Source of the DNA: Acidobacteriota bacterium
Lineage (GTDB): Bacteria; Acidobacteriota; JAAYUB01
Assembly: GCA_012517875.1 (NCBI GenBank)
Contig: JAAYUB010000104.1
Coordinates: 21,831-85,830, forward strand
Length of the DNA: 64,000 nucleotides
Direction of reading: 5' to 3'
Of this stretch, positions 8,696 to 17,319 are shown one piece after another. Made by a program: the position numbers and the translations under genes. Below the pieces are notes generated by a model. The model made no database searches and was not told the DNA's origin. It was given only the letters and a program-made list of their open reading frames with translations. Each line of letters begins with the position of its first letter. Positions within the stretch are counted from its first letter, which is position 1.

Positions 8696-9103
8696 ATGAC
8701 CATCAACAATCTCCAGCCGGTGGTTGTGCCGCCGGCCGAGACGGCGGCCCAGCCGGTGAAGCGGGCCCGCGGCGCGCGGATGGCCGTGCTCATCGGCCCG
8801 GCCCAGGACGCGCCCCGGTTTGTCACCCGCCGCTTTCTCTTCGAGCCGGGCGGGCGCATCCCGCGCCATCGCCATCCCGACATCGAGCACGAGCAGGTGG
8901 TGGTCCGGGGCGAAATGGTGCTTGGCTTCGACGGCGGCGAGCGGACGGTGCGGGCAGGTGACGCCGTCTACATCCCCGCCGGTGCCGCCCACTGGTACGA
9001 GAATCGTGGCCCGGAGCCGGTGGAGTTCCTCTGCATTATCCCCCGCACCGCCGACTACGCCACGGAGTGGCTGGAGGACCCGCCGCCTGGCGCGGCGGAG
9101 TAG
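8696..9103 (+). CDS. Small cupin-domain protein
   Basis: This is a 135-residue single-domain cupin. Motif 1 is present as PRHRHPDIEHEQVVVRGEM (G-x5-HxH-x3,4-E-x6-G) with its HxH and Glu metal ligands. Motif 2 is GDAVYIPAGAAHWYENRG with the fourth ligand His. It is therefore likely to bind a metal. Substrate and reaction cannot be told from sequence; many small cupins bind sugars or act as dioxygenases or sensors. The ATG at 8696 follows GGGAGG. TATACT at 8625-8630 could be a -10 element, but no convincing -35 is visible. It is a lone plus-strand gene between two minus-strand groups. Confidence 0.8.
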   Translation: MTINNLQPVVVPPAETAAQPVKRARGARMAVLIGPAQDAPRFVTRRFLFEPGGRIPRHRHPDIEHEQVVVRGEMVLGFDGGERTVRAGDAVYIPAGAAHWYENRGPEPVEFLCIIPRTADYATEWLEDPPPGAAE

Positions 9104-9130
9104 CTCCCCGATTGGTCGGCGCAGGCAAAT

Positions 9131-9160
9131 AGCCCCCCGGCCGGTCTTGGCGGGAGGGCT
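9131..9160 (+). terminator. Hairpin after the cupin gene
   Basis: AGCCCCCCGGCC and GGCGGGAGGGCT can pair over 10 of 12 positions around a 6-base loop, 27 bases after the cupin stop. There is no T-run, so its use as an intrinsic terminator is uncertain; it could act on convergent transcripts from either side. Confidence 0.4.
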
Positions 9161-9188
9161 GGTAATCCCACCGGGAGAAGGGTTGTTG

Positions 9189-9575
9189 TTAGCAGTTGAC
9201 GTTGGCCTGGGATGCGTTCTTGTCGGTGATGCTGGAGTTGGCGCCGGAATCGAAATTGCGGAAATACCCCCTTTCCGGATCCTGCTGCGAGTCATGGTAC
9301 ACCGACAGGGCATCGCGGACGCCCCGCTCGCCGCTCAGAACGAATGAGTCGTCGGGCCGCCGGGTGATGGTGGCGATACCCGCATACTCGCCCGCGCCCT
9401 TGCCGGAGAGCACCCAGTAGATGAACGCCCCGGTGGTCGTGTTGCGGCAGAGTTTCGCCAGGCCGGCGTCGCCGACATACACGGCGTCAAACATCTCCGG
9501 CACATCGAGCACCGCGGTGATCCGGTCGGTCCGGAGCTCTACGTGGTTCGGGATGCCGTCGGTGTCGACGGCGCG
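9189..9575 (-). pseudogene. Orphan C-terminal module, out of frame behind a glycosyltransferase
   Basis: This minus-strand frame encodes about 125 plausible residues. It begins with a calcium-loop-like VDTDGIPNHVELRTD and continues FDAVYVGDAGLAKLC, TTTGAFIYWVLSGKGAGEY. The latter matches the C-terminal module of the Kelch protein (FDLIFVDDYGRSKLC, DTGDYVYHVLTGTGAGEY) and of the ThuA-like protein. It ends at 9189 in NVNC. No start codon or ribosome site belongs to it. It lies in the frame one base off the end of the glycosyltransferase, with the switch near 9570-9590 in a GC-rich run. Either a frameshift separates the two parts of one protein, or this is the tail of a deleted secreted-protein gene. 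Since the glycosyltransferase looks cytosolic and this module looks secreted, I favour a remnant. Confidence 0.6.
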
Positions 9576-10852
9576 GCGCCGAACACGGCGTCCTCGATGA
9601 GGTACGTGCCCATCCACGGCGCGTTCTTGAAGCCGTCCCAGGCGGCCTCGGCGAATTTGCCCGACTCCAGCACGTAGAACAGCCAGTCGTCCAGGTACTC
9701 CAGCCCCTCCTGCGGGAAGCCGGAACCGATGTTCTGGAGCCAGCGCTGGTTCTCCACCTCGTGGGCGCCCACCGGCGGGCTGGTGATCACCGGCAGGCCC
9801 AGCGCGGTGTAGAAGGTGAGTTCCGACGGCTTGGTCCAGATGATGTCGGTGTCGTGGAGGGCGGCGTCCATCTTCTCGAAATAGCCGAACTTGTCGGGCG
9901 CGAACACGACGTCGACGCCGTTGGCGATCCCCAGCCGCTCCAACTCCTGCATGAAGAAGGTGTACACCTCCATCCGGATCCCCGCCACGAGGAACACCCG
10001 CACTTCGCCTCGTTCGATCCGCCCGCGCAGCGCCTCCACGAGCTGGATGCCGATCTCCCGCTGGGCGCCGGCGCCGCCCACGAGGTACATGAGGGTGAGG
10101 GGCCGGCCCGACTCCTCCGTGATGTTGTCGATCCCGAGGTCTGCAGCCATCAGCGGCAGGTACTTTTGCCTGAATTTCAGCTTCGGGTCCAGGTTGGGGA
10201 TGCGCCGGGCCAGGTCGCGCTTCAGTACGGGGCCCTCCTTGCCGCCCACCAGCGAGTCGGGGAGGGGGAAGCCCGTCTGGATGATGCGCTCGGGCGGCAC
10301 GCCGTACTGGATGAGGCGGGTCCGGGCGTGGCGCGACGGGGCCAGGTAGGTGATCCGCGACTCCCTGGGCTTGGGGGGAACCCAGACCCGGTTGATGTCG
10401 GTGTCGGTGACCACGCAGAACACCCGCTCCAGACCGTGGTGGTCGGCGGCCAGCGCGGGGATGAAGTGGGTGGTCAGGATGGGCAGGTCCTTGAGGCGGA
10501 TGTAGTCGACGAGGCTCTTGCACAGGCCGCCCCGGATCTTGCGGTGGAGGAACAGCGCCGTGGTGGTGGGCTTGGACAGGTCGCGGAACGGGAAGAACGG
10601 TGAGATCCGCTGGAAGCGGTCGTAGGCGTCGAAGAGCAGGTGCAGGGGGAAGGGGGCGTTGCGCAGTCGCGAGACGAACTCGTAGCCGCTGCGGGCGCGC
10701 TCCCAGTAGCGGTGCTCGTTGGGCGCGATGATCTGGTCGTTGTTGGCGGTCAGGATCCGCTCCTCGGCGATGGGCTGGAACGGGAAGGCGGCCCGCTGGT
10801 GCCCGTAGCCCATGTCCACCGAGATGACCCACGCCTTGCGCTCTTCGGTCAT
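9539..10852 (-). CDS. Glycosyltransferase of the GT-B, MGDG-synthase/MurG-like type
   Basis: The 437-residue protein begins with a strand and a glycine/histidine loop, VISVDMGYGHQRAAFPF, as in monogalactosyldiacylglycerol synthases and MurG relatives. The C-terminal half has the nucleotide-sugar binding pattern (TLMYLVGGAGAQREIG, IIWTKPSELTFYTALGLPVITSPPVGAHE), where conserved Pro/Glu positions contact the donor. It therefore probably moves a sugar from a nucleotide donor to a lipid or similar acceptor at the membrane face. The start is the ATG at 10852 behind GGAGG; an upstream in-frame start gives a non-family extension. The last dozen residues (GAAPSTPTASRTT) run into DNA that codes better in another frame, so the true C-terminus may be altered. 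The exact acceptor is unknown. Confidence 0.75.
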   Translation of the reverse strand: MTEERKAWVISVDMGYGHQRAAFPFQPIAEERILTANNDQIIAPNEHRYWERARSGYEFVSRLRNAPFPLHLLFDAYDRFQRISPFFPFRDLSKPTTTALFLHRKIRGGLCKSLVDYIRLKDLPILTTHFIPALAADHHGLERVFCVVTDTDINRVWVPPKPRESRITYLAPSRHARTRLIQYGVPPERIIQTGFPLPDSLVGGKEGPVLKRDLARRIPNLDPKLKFRQKYLPLMAADLGIDNITEESGRPLTLMYLVGGAGAQREIGIQLVEALRGRIERGEVRVFLVAGIRMEVYTFFMQELERLGIANGVDVVFAPDKFGYFEKMDAALHDTDIIWTKPSELTFYTALGLPVITSPPVGAHEVENQRWLQNIGSGFPQEGLEYLDDWLFYVLESGKFAEAAWDGFKNAPWMGTYLIEDAVFGAAPSTPTASRTT

Positions 10853-10976
10853 GTGCGGCCTCCGCGAGAAGGTGCATGCTGCGACAGGGGATTGTCCGCT
10901 CACAGGTTAAGCCATCCGGCGGGGTGATGCAACCGGAAATCGGTGGGACTGGCCGGAACACGCCCGCGCCCGTTGG

Positions 10977-11006
10977 ATAAAAAAGGCCCGCGCGCGGCGC
11001 GGGCCC
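10977..11006 (-). terminator. Intrinsic terminator of the Kelch gene
   Basis: Read on the minus strand, GGGCCCGCGC and GCGCGGGCC form a strong stem followed by six T residues (A-run at 10979-10984 on the plus strand), 28 bases after the Kelch stop codon. A near-identical hairpin with a poorer T-run occurs at 12934-12955 as part of the repeat. Confidence 0.8.
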
Positions 11007-11335
11007 TGGGGGTCGAACTGGATGCGGCGGTCGATCAGTCGCAGGAATCCGGATTGTCCGTGGTGATTCGGTCGTAGAGCACGGAGTTGATCCGCTTGGC
11101 GCCCCACTTGAGATAGCCGGTGGCCCGGTTGATGTTGGTGGCGTGGTTGACATAGACGAGCCACGGGTTGCCGTCCTGGTTGTAGAAGTAGTAGCCGTAG
11201 TTGTAGGCCTTAAAGACGCCCGTGCCGCTGTACTCGCCGGCGCCGGTGCCGGTGAGGACGTGGTAGACGTAGTCGCCGGTGTCGCTGTTGATGCACAGCT
11301 TGGAGCGGCCGTAGTCGTCCACAAAGATCAGGTCG
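10985..11335 (-). repeat. 351-bp direct repeat, copy 1
   Basis: This segment matches 12934-13284 with 9 differences in 351 bases by my hand count and no gaps. It covers the terminator hairpin, the 3' untranslated bases and the last about 100 codons of the Kelch gene. Similarity stops abruptly at GGTCG inside the coding sequence. The repeat thus encodes the shared C-terminal module and carries its own terminator. Confidence 0.92.
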
Positions 11336-12795
11336 AACACGTCGCACACTTCGATCCGGCTGGCGGTGCCGGTGGGGCTGAAGCCTCCGGTCGAACCGCC
11401 CAGCTTGTAAATGGTGCCATCCAGCGCCACGGCACTGGTGCGGTAAACGGCCGGTGACGGGAACACCCCGCCGCTCGTCCAGGAAGCGGCGCCGGGTTGC
11501 CAGTAATAGGACTGATTGAGAACAGTCGCAAGATAATTGGTGACACCACCGGCCATCCACAACTGGGACTTGCCGCAGTTGACTTGGCAATAACCCATGC
11601 CCCACAGAGTGATGGGAATAGCCGGGACATCCGCGTTTTCAGCATTCCAGGAACCGGTGTTGAAATCGTAACACTGCGTGCTGGTCAGTTCGACACTGGT
11701 GGATGTGATGCCCCCGGCCACGCAGAGCAGTTTGCGGTTGTCGCCGGGGCGCCGGAAGATGAAGGCGCTGTGAAAATCCCGGGCCGTGGTGAAGTTGGGC
11801 AGCGAGGCCAACCAGGCGTTCGTGGCGGGATTGTACACGTACACCGTGCTCAGGTTACCTCCGCCCGGGTTGGTGGCACCGCCGGTCATGTAGAGGATGC
11901 CGGTCTCCGGATCGGCCACCCAGGCCGGGGCCCAGATGCCGGCGGGCGGCGCCGGGGTCCCCGTGGGTGTCTCATGGGTCCAGACGTTGGTGGCCATGTT
12001 GTACGACCACAGGCCGGTGAATCCGACGGTGGTGGAGTCACCGTACATGTACACCTTGGAACCGTAGACCGCCCCGGATCGCGCGTAGTTGACGCCGAAC
12101 GGCGGCGCGGAGCCGGCGACCGTGGACCAGGCGTCGGTGGCCGGATTGTAGACGCGCACGTTGGCGTTGCCGCCGTATCCGGTGATGGACCAGGCCAGAC
12201 CGTTGTAGGCGGCCACCACGTTGTCCATGCGGCCGCTGTCGGGCTCGGTGGCGATCAGCTCCCACGCCGCCAGGGCCATCAGGCTCTGGATGTCGGTGGC
12301 CGCGGAGATTCCCAGCCCAAGGGCGAGGACCGAGGTGGAGATCGTCTGACCCGGCGGCAGCGCCGGATCAGCCACCACCGTCACATCGATGGCGGCCTCG
12401 TCCCAGGCGCCCAGGTAGACGGATTCGGGACCGGAAATGAAGCCCTGGGCGTCGTCGATGACGTACTCCAGCCGGACCAGGCCGGGGGCGCCCGTCCGGT
12501 TGGCCAGCTTCAGGGTCACGGTCTGGGGCAGGCCGGGGGTGCAGGCGGTGGACACCAGGGGCTGGTCGAAACTGAGGCCGGTGGCCCGATCCGGCGCGGC
12601 CGTCTGGAGCGTCCGGGCTGTGGCCGGGGCCATCCGGAAGGGCTGGTCGGCGGTGCCGGTGGACACCCGCGGCTGGACGGATCGCAGATCGAGACCGCGG
12701 CGGCTGGCGTCCGCTCCCAGCGCGACACAGGTGGTCGCACCGATCAGGATCAGAGCCAAAAGCACGACAAACGGCCTGATGTGTGAGTTAAACAT
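11035..12795 (-). CDS. Secreted Kelch-repeat beta-propeller protein with C-terminal module
   Basis: This is a 586-residue protein with an N-terminal signal peptide (IRPFVVLLALILIGATTCVAL). Residues about 70-150 look like a beta-sandwich of the CARDB/DUF11 type (GLPQTVTLKLANRTGAPGLV). Residues about 190-480 carry Kelch blades, seen as repeated VYNPATDAW, SYNMATNVW, VYNPATNAW and CYDFNTGSW units. The last about 105 residues form a module (DLIFVDDYGRSKLC to TDNPDSCD) nearly identical in DNA to the tail of the neighbouring ThuA-like gene. Three cysteines in the module suggest a disulfide. ATG at 12795 follows AAGGAG. It probably works outside the cell or in the periplasm; the ligand is unknown. 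The module may be a sorting or anchoring tail. Confidence 0.8.
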   Translation of the reverse strand: MFNSHIRPFVVLLALILIGATTCVALGADASRRGLDLRSVQPRVSTGTADQPFRMAPATARTLQTAAPDRATGLSFDQPLVSTACTPGLPQTVTLKLANRTGAPGLVRLEYVIDDAQGFISGPESVYLGAWDEAAIDVTVVADPALPPGQTISTSVLALGLGISAATDIQSLMALAAWELIATEPDSGRMDNVVAAYNGLAWSITGYGGNANVRVYNPATDAWSTVAGSAPPFGVNYARSGAVYGSKVYMYGDSTTVGFTGLWSYNMATNVWTHETPTGTPAPPAGIWAPAWVADPETGILYMTGGATNPGGGNLSTVYVYNPATNAWLASLPNFTTARDFHSAFIFRRPGDNRKLLCVAGGITSTSVELTSTQCYDFNTGSWNAENADVPAIPITLWGMGYCQVNCGKSQLWMAGGVTNYLATVLNQSYYWQPGAASWTSGGVFPSPAVYRTSAVALDGTIYKLGGSTGGFSPTGTASRIEVCDVFDLIFVDDYGRSKLCINSDTGDYVYHVLTGTGAGEYSGTGVFKAYNYGYYFYNQDGNPWLVYVNHATNINRATGYLKWGAKRINSVLYDRITTDNPDSCD

Positions 12796-12933
12796 AGAGA
12801 CTCCTTCTGCTAAAGATATATGAAGTCAAAGCTATGCTGATCTTGCCTCACACAGACGGGAATTGCAAGCGATTCCATGCCGTTACGGAGAGATTTCGGC
12901 AGGACGACCGGTGGTGCGGGAGCGAAAGAACAG

Positions 12934-12955
12934 GGCCCGCGCGCGGCGCGGGCCC
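12934..12955 (-). terminator. GC-rich hairpin behind the ThuA-like gene
   Basis: This is the same palindromic stem as the terminator at 10985-11006 (GGGCCCGCGC paired with GCGCGGGCCC). Here it is followed on the minus strand only by TGTTCTTTC, so it is likely a weaker terminator. It belongs to copy 2 of the direct repeat and was probably copied along with the module. Confidence 0.5.
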
Positions 12956-13284
12956 TGGGGGTCGAACTGAATGCGGCAGTCGATCAGTCGCAGGAATCCG
13001 GATTGTCCGTGGTGATTCGGTCGTAGAGCACGGAGTTGATCCGCTTGGCGCCCCACTTGAGATAGCCGGTGGCCCGGTTGATGTTGGTGGCGTGGTTGAC
13101 GTAGACGAGCCACGGGTTGCCGTCCTGGTTGTAGAAGTAGTAGCCGTAGTTGTAGGCCTTGAAGACGCCGGTGCCGGCGTACTCGCCGGCGCCGGTGCCG
13201 GTGAGGACGTGGTAGACGTAGTCGCCGGTGTCGCTGTTGATGCACAGCTTGGAGCGGCCATAGTCGTCCACGAAGATCAGGTCG
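12934..13284 (-). repeat. 351-bp direct repeat, copy 2
   Basis: This is the partner of 10985-11335, offset by 1,949 bases and in the same orientation. It encodes the C-terminal module of the ThuA-like gene plus its downstream hairpin. Differences are scattered, mostly at third codon positions, so the module protein sequence is almost unchanged. This indicates a recent duplication or gene conversion. Confidence 0.92.
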
Positions 13285-14162
13285 TAACCGCCGCCCGTCA
13301 GGTAGGCGAGGGTGTTGATCCACAACTCCACACCGTCGAGCATGAAGTCACCGTCCTGATCGATGGCCAAAGGGGCGTCCATGAAGCCCCGCAAGATCGA
13401 CCGGCCGTCATTGCCCAGGATCAGGGCGGCTGAGTATGAATCCGGGCTGGGCGTGTATCCGGCGAGAGCATCAAAACCCGGCTGACACATCAGCATTTGG
13501 CCATAGATACCATAATAGACAGTAGCGAACGTGAGGAAGTCCGGCACGGATTTGGGATCGGTGAAGATCGGATGACTCGGATCCCACTGGTAGATTGGCA
13601 TGGGTGAACCAAGGTTGGACCAAATATTAGCACCCATGTTGGTGATAAGTGAGGGAGCATTCCCCGCGCGCCAAGTGTGCACATACAGGATTCCGCCGCT
13701 GAGCAGGTAATTTTCAAGGGCGGTGAACGTGGATGGGGGCGGTCCGTTGTTGTCGTTGGCGAAGATGACGATGTCCCACGCCTGGCTGGCGAGGGTTGTC
13801 TCGAACGCGGCGAAAGCCCCGTTGTAGATCGCCGTATAGGGCAGACCCCACCACTGCAGGGCCTGGTCCAGCAGGGTGTTCGGCGCCGGATTATACGGGT
13901 CGTCGGTGTAGACCAGGATGGACGGGGCGCCGGCCTTCAGAGTCGCAGGCCGCCACCGGTACCCGGCTTGAGGCGCCGTGGATTTTTCCACCGCGTTCTG
14001 CAGCCCCGCCGCCGGAGCACCCTTGAACAACCAGATCCCGGTTCCCCGGGTGAGGGCGGGCTTCAGTTCCAGCGGGCGATGCATGAAGTCCGCCGCCATC
14101 GCCGGGATGGCGAGGGCAAGGATGGCCACCCATGTGATCATCATGACTCGTACTTTTGACAT
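12984..14162 (-). CDS. Secreted ThuA/DUF4350-like protein with C-terminal module
   Basis: The 392-residue product has a signal peptide (VMMITWVAILALAIPAMA). Residues about 80-200 resemble the class I glutamine-amidotransferase-like fold of ThuA/DUF4350 proteins: ILVYTDDPYNPAPNTLLDQ, AWDIVIFANDNNG, ALENYLLSGGILYVHTW. No catalytic Cys triad is evident, so it may bind a ligand or carbohydrate rather than act as an enzyme. A DQDGDFMLDGVELW stretch (about 270) looks like a calcium-binding loop. The final 105 residues are the same module as in the Kelch protein downstream. ATG at 14162 has GGAG upstream. The 153 bases between it and mtaB (14163-14315) probably hold its promoter. Confidence 0.75.
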   Translation of the reverse strand: MSKVRVMMITWVAILALAIPAMAADFMHRPLELKPALTRGTGIWLFKGAPAAGLQNAVEKSTAPQAGYRWRPATLKAGAPSILVYTDDPYNPAPNTLLDQALQWWGLPYTAIYNGAFAAFETTLASQAWDIVIFANDNNGPPPSTFTALENYLLSGGILYVHTWRAGNAPSLITNMGANIWSNLGSPMPIYQWDPSHPIFTDPKSVPDFLTFATVYYGIYGQMLMCQPGFDALAGYTPSPDSYSAALILGNDGRSILRGFMDAPLAIDQDGDFMLDGVELWINTLAYLTGGGYDLIFVDDYGRSKLCINSDTGDYVYHVLTGTGAGEYAGTGVFKAYNYGYYFYNQDGNPWLVYVNHATNINRATGYLKWGAKRINSVLYDRITTDNPDSCD

Positions 14163-14315
14163 ATGATCAACTCCAAATAGGATTTCAAGATGATTGTATT
14201 ATGGACGGCGGTTGCGGCAAGTCAATCTATATTTGATCGTGTGGAAAAACCTGTGACAACCTGCCGGCCGTTCCGGTCGGGATCGTGGAGCTCGCGGTGG
14301 GATTTCGTCACGACC

Positions 14316-15596
14316 TCAGACCAGGGTTCCGGACGCCTGTCCGCGGGAGTCAATCGTGCGGATCCGGACGTCGACGGCGGTGTTGGGCGGGAGTGCCTCG
14401 GCGAGGGTCAGGGTGATGTAGTTCTCGGTGAGCGCCTGGCTGCCGGCGAACCGGCCGCCGCTCCGCAGGACGAGGGCGGGGAGCGCGCGGCCGAGGCATG
14501 CCTCCAGGTGCCGCCGGCGTTTCTCCTGGCTTACGCCACGCAGGATGCGCGTTCGCCGGGCTGTTTCCCGTTCGGGCAGGCGGCCGCGCATGGCGGCGGC
14601 CGGCGTGCCGGGCCGCGGCGAGAAGGGGAACACGTGCAGGTAGGTCAGGGGCGACGCGGCGACGAGCGCCGTGGTTTCCTGGAACTCCGCCTCGGTCTCG
14701 CCCGGGAACCCCGCGATCACGTCGGCGCCCAGGGCGGCCAACGGCCGGAGCGCCGCCAGCCGCCGCACCACCGCCAGGTACTGGTCCGGCGTGTACGGCC
14801 GGCCCATGCGCGCGAGCACCGCCGCCGACCCGCTCTGGAGGGGCACGTGGAAGTGGGGGGCCAGCCGCGGCTCGCGGCCGATGAGCGCCAGGAGCGCCGC
14901 GTCGAACTCCAGCGGCTCCACGGAGCTGAGGCGGACGCGGCCGATGGGCGTGTCGCGCAGCAGCCGCTCCAGCAGGTCGGTCAGTGAGGCGGGCGGCGTG
15001 AGCGTGTGCCCGTAGCGGCCCAGGTGAATCCCCGTGAGGATGATCTCGCGGGCGCCGGCCGCGGCCAACGCCGCGACGCGGGCCGTCACCGCATCGGGGG
15101 TCGCGCTGCGCTCGGCGCCCCGCACGGCGGGGACGATGCAGTAGGCGCATGCCGCGTCGCAGCCGTCCTGCACCTTGACCATGGGCCGGGTGTGCCCCCG
15201 CCACGCCACGGGGACATCCATCGCGGCGGCAGGAGCCGAGCCGGTGCCGCCGGGAACCGTGCGGCCCGCGGCCAGCGCTGCGACCAGCCGGGCCGGGTCG
15301 CCTGTGCCGGCCACAACGCTGACGCCGGGCAGCGCCGCGGCGTCCTGCGGGGCGCGCTCGGCGTAGCAGCCGGTGACCGCGAGCCGGGCCGACGGATGGG
15401 CGCGATGCAACCGCCGCACCGTCTGACGGAGGTCGGCGTCGCCACGATGGGTGACGGTGCAGGAGTTCAGGATGATGAGGTCGGCGGCGGCGGGGTCAGC
15501 CACGGCGACATGCCCGACGGCGGCCAGGGCGTCGGCCAGGCCGTCGCCGTCGGCCTGGTTGACGCGGCAGCCGAACGAATGCAGGTAGAAGCGCAT
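14316..15596 (-). CDS. mtaB: tRNA methylthiotransferase MtaB
   Basis: This is a radical-SAM methylthiotransferase of 426 residues. The N-terminal UPF0004 domain has its three cluster cysteines in [19 protein letters not shown] and [10 protein letters not shown]. The radical SAM motif CxxxCxxC is [10 protein letters not shown] near residue 145, followed by PAVRGAERS. The SFGCRVNQ form is typical of the MtaB group, which converts t6A37 of tRNA to ms2t6A, rather than of MiaB or RimO. The ATG at 15596, behind GAGG, starts the family sequence; an upstream reading frame is unrelated. It follows purE at 29 bases on the same strand and is probably co-transcribed. Confidence 0.92.
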   Translation of the reverse strand: MRFYLHSFGCRVNQADGDGLADALAAVGHVAVADPAAADLIILNSCTVTHRGDADLRQTVRRLHRAHPSARLAVTGCYAERAPQDAAALPGVSVVAGTGDPARLVAALAAGRTVPGGTGSAPAAAMDVPVAWRGHTRPMVKVQDGCDAACAYCIVPAVRGAERSATPDAVTARVAALAAAGAREIILTGIHLGRYGHTLTPPASLTDLLERLLRDTPIGRVRLSSVEPLEFDAALLALIGREPRLAPHFHVPLQSGSAAVLARMGRPYTPDQYLAVVRRLAALRPLAALGADVIAGFPGETEAEFQETTALVAASPLTYLHVFPFSPRPGTPAAAMRGRLPERETARRTRILRGVSQEKRRRHLEACLGRALPALVLRSGGRFAGSQALTENYITLTLAEALPPNTAVDVRIRTIDSRGQASGTLV

Positions 15597-15625
15597 CGCG
15601 GACGCCTCGGGAAAAAAGGGATGGC

Positions 15626-16144
15626 TCAGGCGCCTCCGCCGGAGCCGAGCTGCTCGCGGAGTTGGCGGGACTGCTCCGCCACCGCGTCGGCCTGTTCGGC
15701 CTTGAAGCGGTCGAGGCGGGCCGCCAGCGCCGGGTCGGCCAAGGCGAGGACCTGGGCGGCGAACACGGCGGCGTTGCGCGCCCCGGCCTTGCCGACGGCC
15801 ATGGCCGCCACCGGCACGCCCGGCGGCATCTGCACGGTGGCCAGCAGCGCGTCCATCCCTTGCAGGGGCGACGAGTCGATGGGCACGCCCACCACGGGGA
15901 GCGTGGTGTGGGCGGCGACCACCCCGCCGAGGTGGGCGGCGGCGCCGGCGCCCACCACGATCACCCGCAGGCCCCGCTCTCGGGCGGTGGCGGCGTAGCG
16001 GGCGGTCTTGTCGGGCGAGCGGTGGGCCGAGGAGACGTCCACTTCGTAAGGGATCCCCAGCTTGGCCAGGGTGTCGAGGCAGCCCCGCATCACCTCGAGG
16101 TCCGACAGGCTCCCCATGAGCACGCCCACCACCGGTTGTTCCAT
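15626..16144 (-). CDS. purE: N5-carboxyaminoimidazole ribonucleotide mutase PurE
   Basis: PurE (class I) shifts the carboxyl group of N5-CAIR to give CAIR in purine synthesis. The 172-residue protein has the hallmark GSLSDLEVM near the start, the VSSAHRSPD motif with the catalytic His, [24 protein letters not shown] and the MPPGVPVA loop, all at normal spacing. The ATG at 16144 has GGAGGTG 8 bases upstream; a GTG at 16153 overlaps that site and is less likely. The C-terminal about 20 residues are a charged helix with a short Gly tail. No purK is adjacent. purD lies about 1.2 kb away, on the far side of a phosphatase gene. Confidence 0.95.
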   Translation of the reverse strand: MEQPVVGVLMGSLSDLEVMRGCLDTLAKLGIPYEVDVSSAHRSPDKTARYAATARERGLRVIVVGAGAAAHLGGVVAAHTTLPVVGVPIDSSPLQGMDALLATVQMPPGVPVAAMAVGKAGARNAAVFAAQVLALADPALAARLDRFKAEQADAVAEQSRQLREQLGSGGGA

Positions 16145-16306
16145 CGCCTGCACCTCCGGACGGTTTCAGCGGGTATTTCACCACAAAGTTCTGCTCAACT
16201 CAACGGATTCGGCCGCAGCCCCGGACGGGCCGCGCCATCCCTCCCGCCGGATGGTGCATCAAACACTGAGTCCAGCCGCGCACCCACGATCCGTGACGGG
16301 CGGCAG

Positions 16307-16336
16307 TTGACACGATGCCGGATCGCGGGGCATGAT
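16307..16336 (+). promoter_or_regulatory. Possible promoter of the SpoIIE-type phosphatase gene
   Basis: TTGACA at 16307-16312 is followed by an 18-base spacer and CATGAT at 16331-16336. The predicted transcript would start about 50 bases before the ATG at 16395. The rest of 16145-16306 shows no gene. Confidence 0.4.
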
Positions 16337-16394
16337 GGGCCGTCGCTCCGGCCCGGCGGCGGCCGCGCGTTCAGACGGTCAACTGGGAGTCGCA

Positions 16395-17276
16395 ATGGCG
16401 AACATTCTGAAAGCGCCCGAACCCGTCCTGCAGTGCATGGACATGATCGGGGGCAATCATCTCGACAGCTATCTCATCCGCACCCCCGGCCTCGACGTCT
16501 GGGTGGACAGCCGGCCTCACCAAACGGACGCCGGCGGCGACGTACACCTCCTGTCCGTGTGCGGCTCGGGCCGGGTCACCCGCATGGTCATGGCCGACGT
16601 GGCCGGTCACGGCGAGACCTCCCAGGAAACGGCCCGGATGCTGCGCCGCCTGGTCCGGGAGCACATCAACTACCTGGACCAGTCCCGGCTCGTGCGCGAC
16701 GTGAACCAGGCGTACAGCCGGCACGTCCATGTGGGGCGGTTCGCCACCATGCTGTTCATGACCTACTACGCCCCCACCGGCCACCTGATCGTCTGCAACG
16801 CCGGCCATCCGCGTCCCTTCCATTACAGCGGCCGGTTGGGGCGCTGGCGGCCGCTGGACCACGCCACCCCCGACACCGGTCCGTCGATCCGCGAGGAGAA
16901 GGGATCTTACGGCTTCCAGCGGGTGGCTAACCTGCCGTTGGGCATCATCCCGGACACCGAGTACATCCAGTTCGAGGTGCATCTGGATCCCGGTGACCTC
17001 GTCGTGGCCGCCACCGACGCCTTCATCGAGGCCCGGGGGCCCGAGGGCGACGAGTTGGGCGAACTCGGCCTGCTGGCGCTGCTGGGCGAACTGCAGGTGG
17101 GCGAGCCGGTGGCATTCGGCCCGGCGCTCCTGGCGGCGGTGGACCGCTTCCGTGCCGCCGCTCCGCCTCAAGACGACCAGACGCTGCTGGTGGCCCGGCG
17201 GACCTACGACCCTCCTCCCAAAGGGGGCTTCGCAATGATCGGTCGCCTGCTGAACCGTCTGTTGCGGCGCGCGTAA
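16395..17276 (+). CDS. PP2C-type (SpoIIE/RsbU family) serine phosphatase
   Basis: The 293-residue protein is a stand-alone SpoIIE-type phosphatase domain. The metal-binding aspartates appear in DAGGDVHLL and MVMADVAGHGE, the G-A/N-G-H motif in VCNAGHPRPF, and the final Asp pair in VVAATDAFIEARG and PPQDDQTLLVARR. Such phosphatases dephosphorylate anti-sigma-factor antagonists in partner-switching cascades. No sensor domain is attached, so input must come from a partner, and no anti-sigma or antagonist gene is adjacent. The last about 18 residues are basic (MIGRLLNRLLRRA) and could bind the membrane. The start at 16395 is preceded by GGGAGT. It lies between purE and purD, transcribed against both. 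Confidence 0.85.
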   Translation: MANILKAPEPVLQCMDMIGGNHLDSYLIRTPGLDVWVDSRPHQTDAGGDVHLLSVCGSGRVTRMVMADVAGHGETSQETARMLRRLVREHINYLDQSRLVRDVNQAYSRHVHVGRFATMLFMTYYAPTGHLIVCNAGHPRPFHYSGRLGRWRPLDHATPDTGPSIREEKGSYGFQRVANLPLGIIPDTEYIQFEVHLDPGDLVVAATDAFIEARGPEGDELGELGLLALLGELQVGEPVAFGPALLAAVDRFRAAAPPQDDQTLLVARRTYDPPPKGGFAMIGRLLNRLLRRA

Positions 17277-17319
17277 AGCGGCGCAAGTGGCGGTGAAAAT
17301 CCGAAGCTTCTGAAATTCT

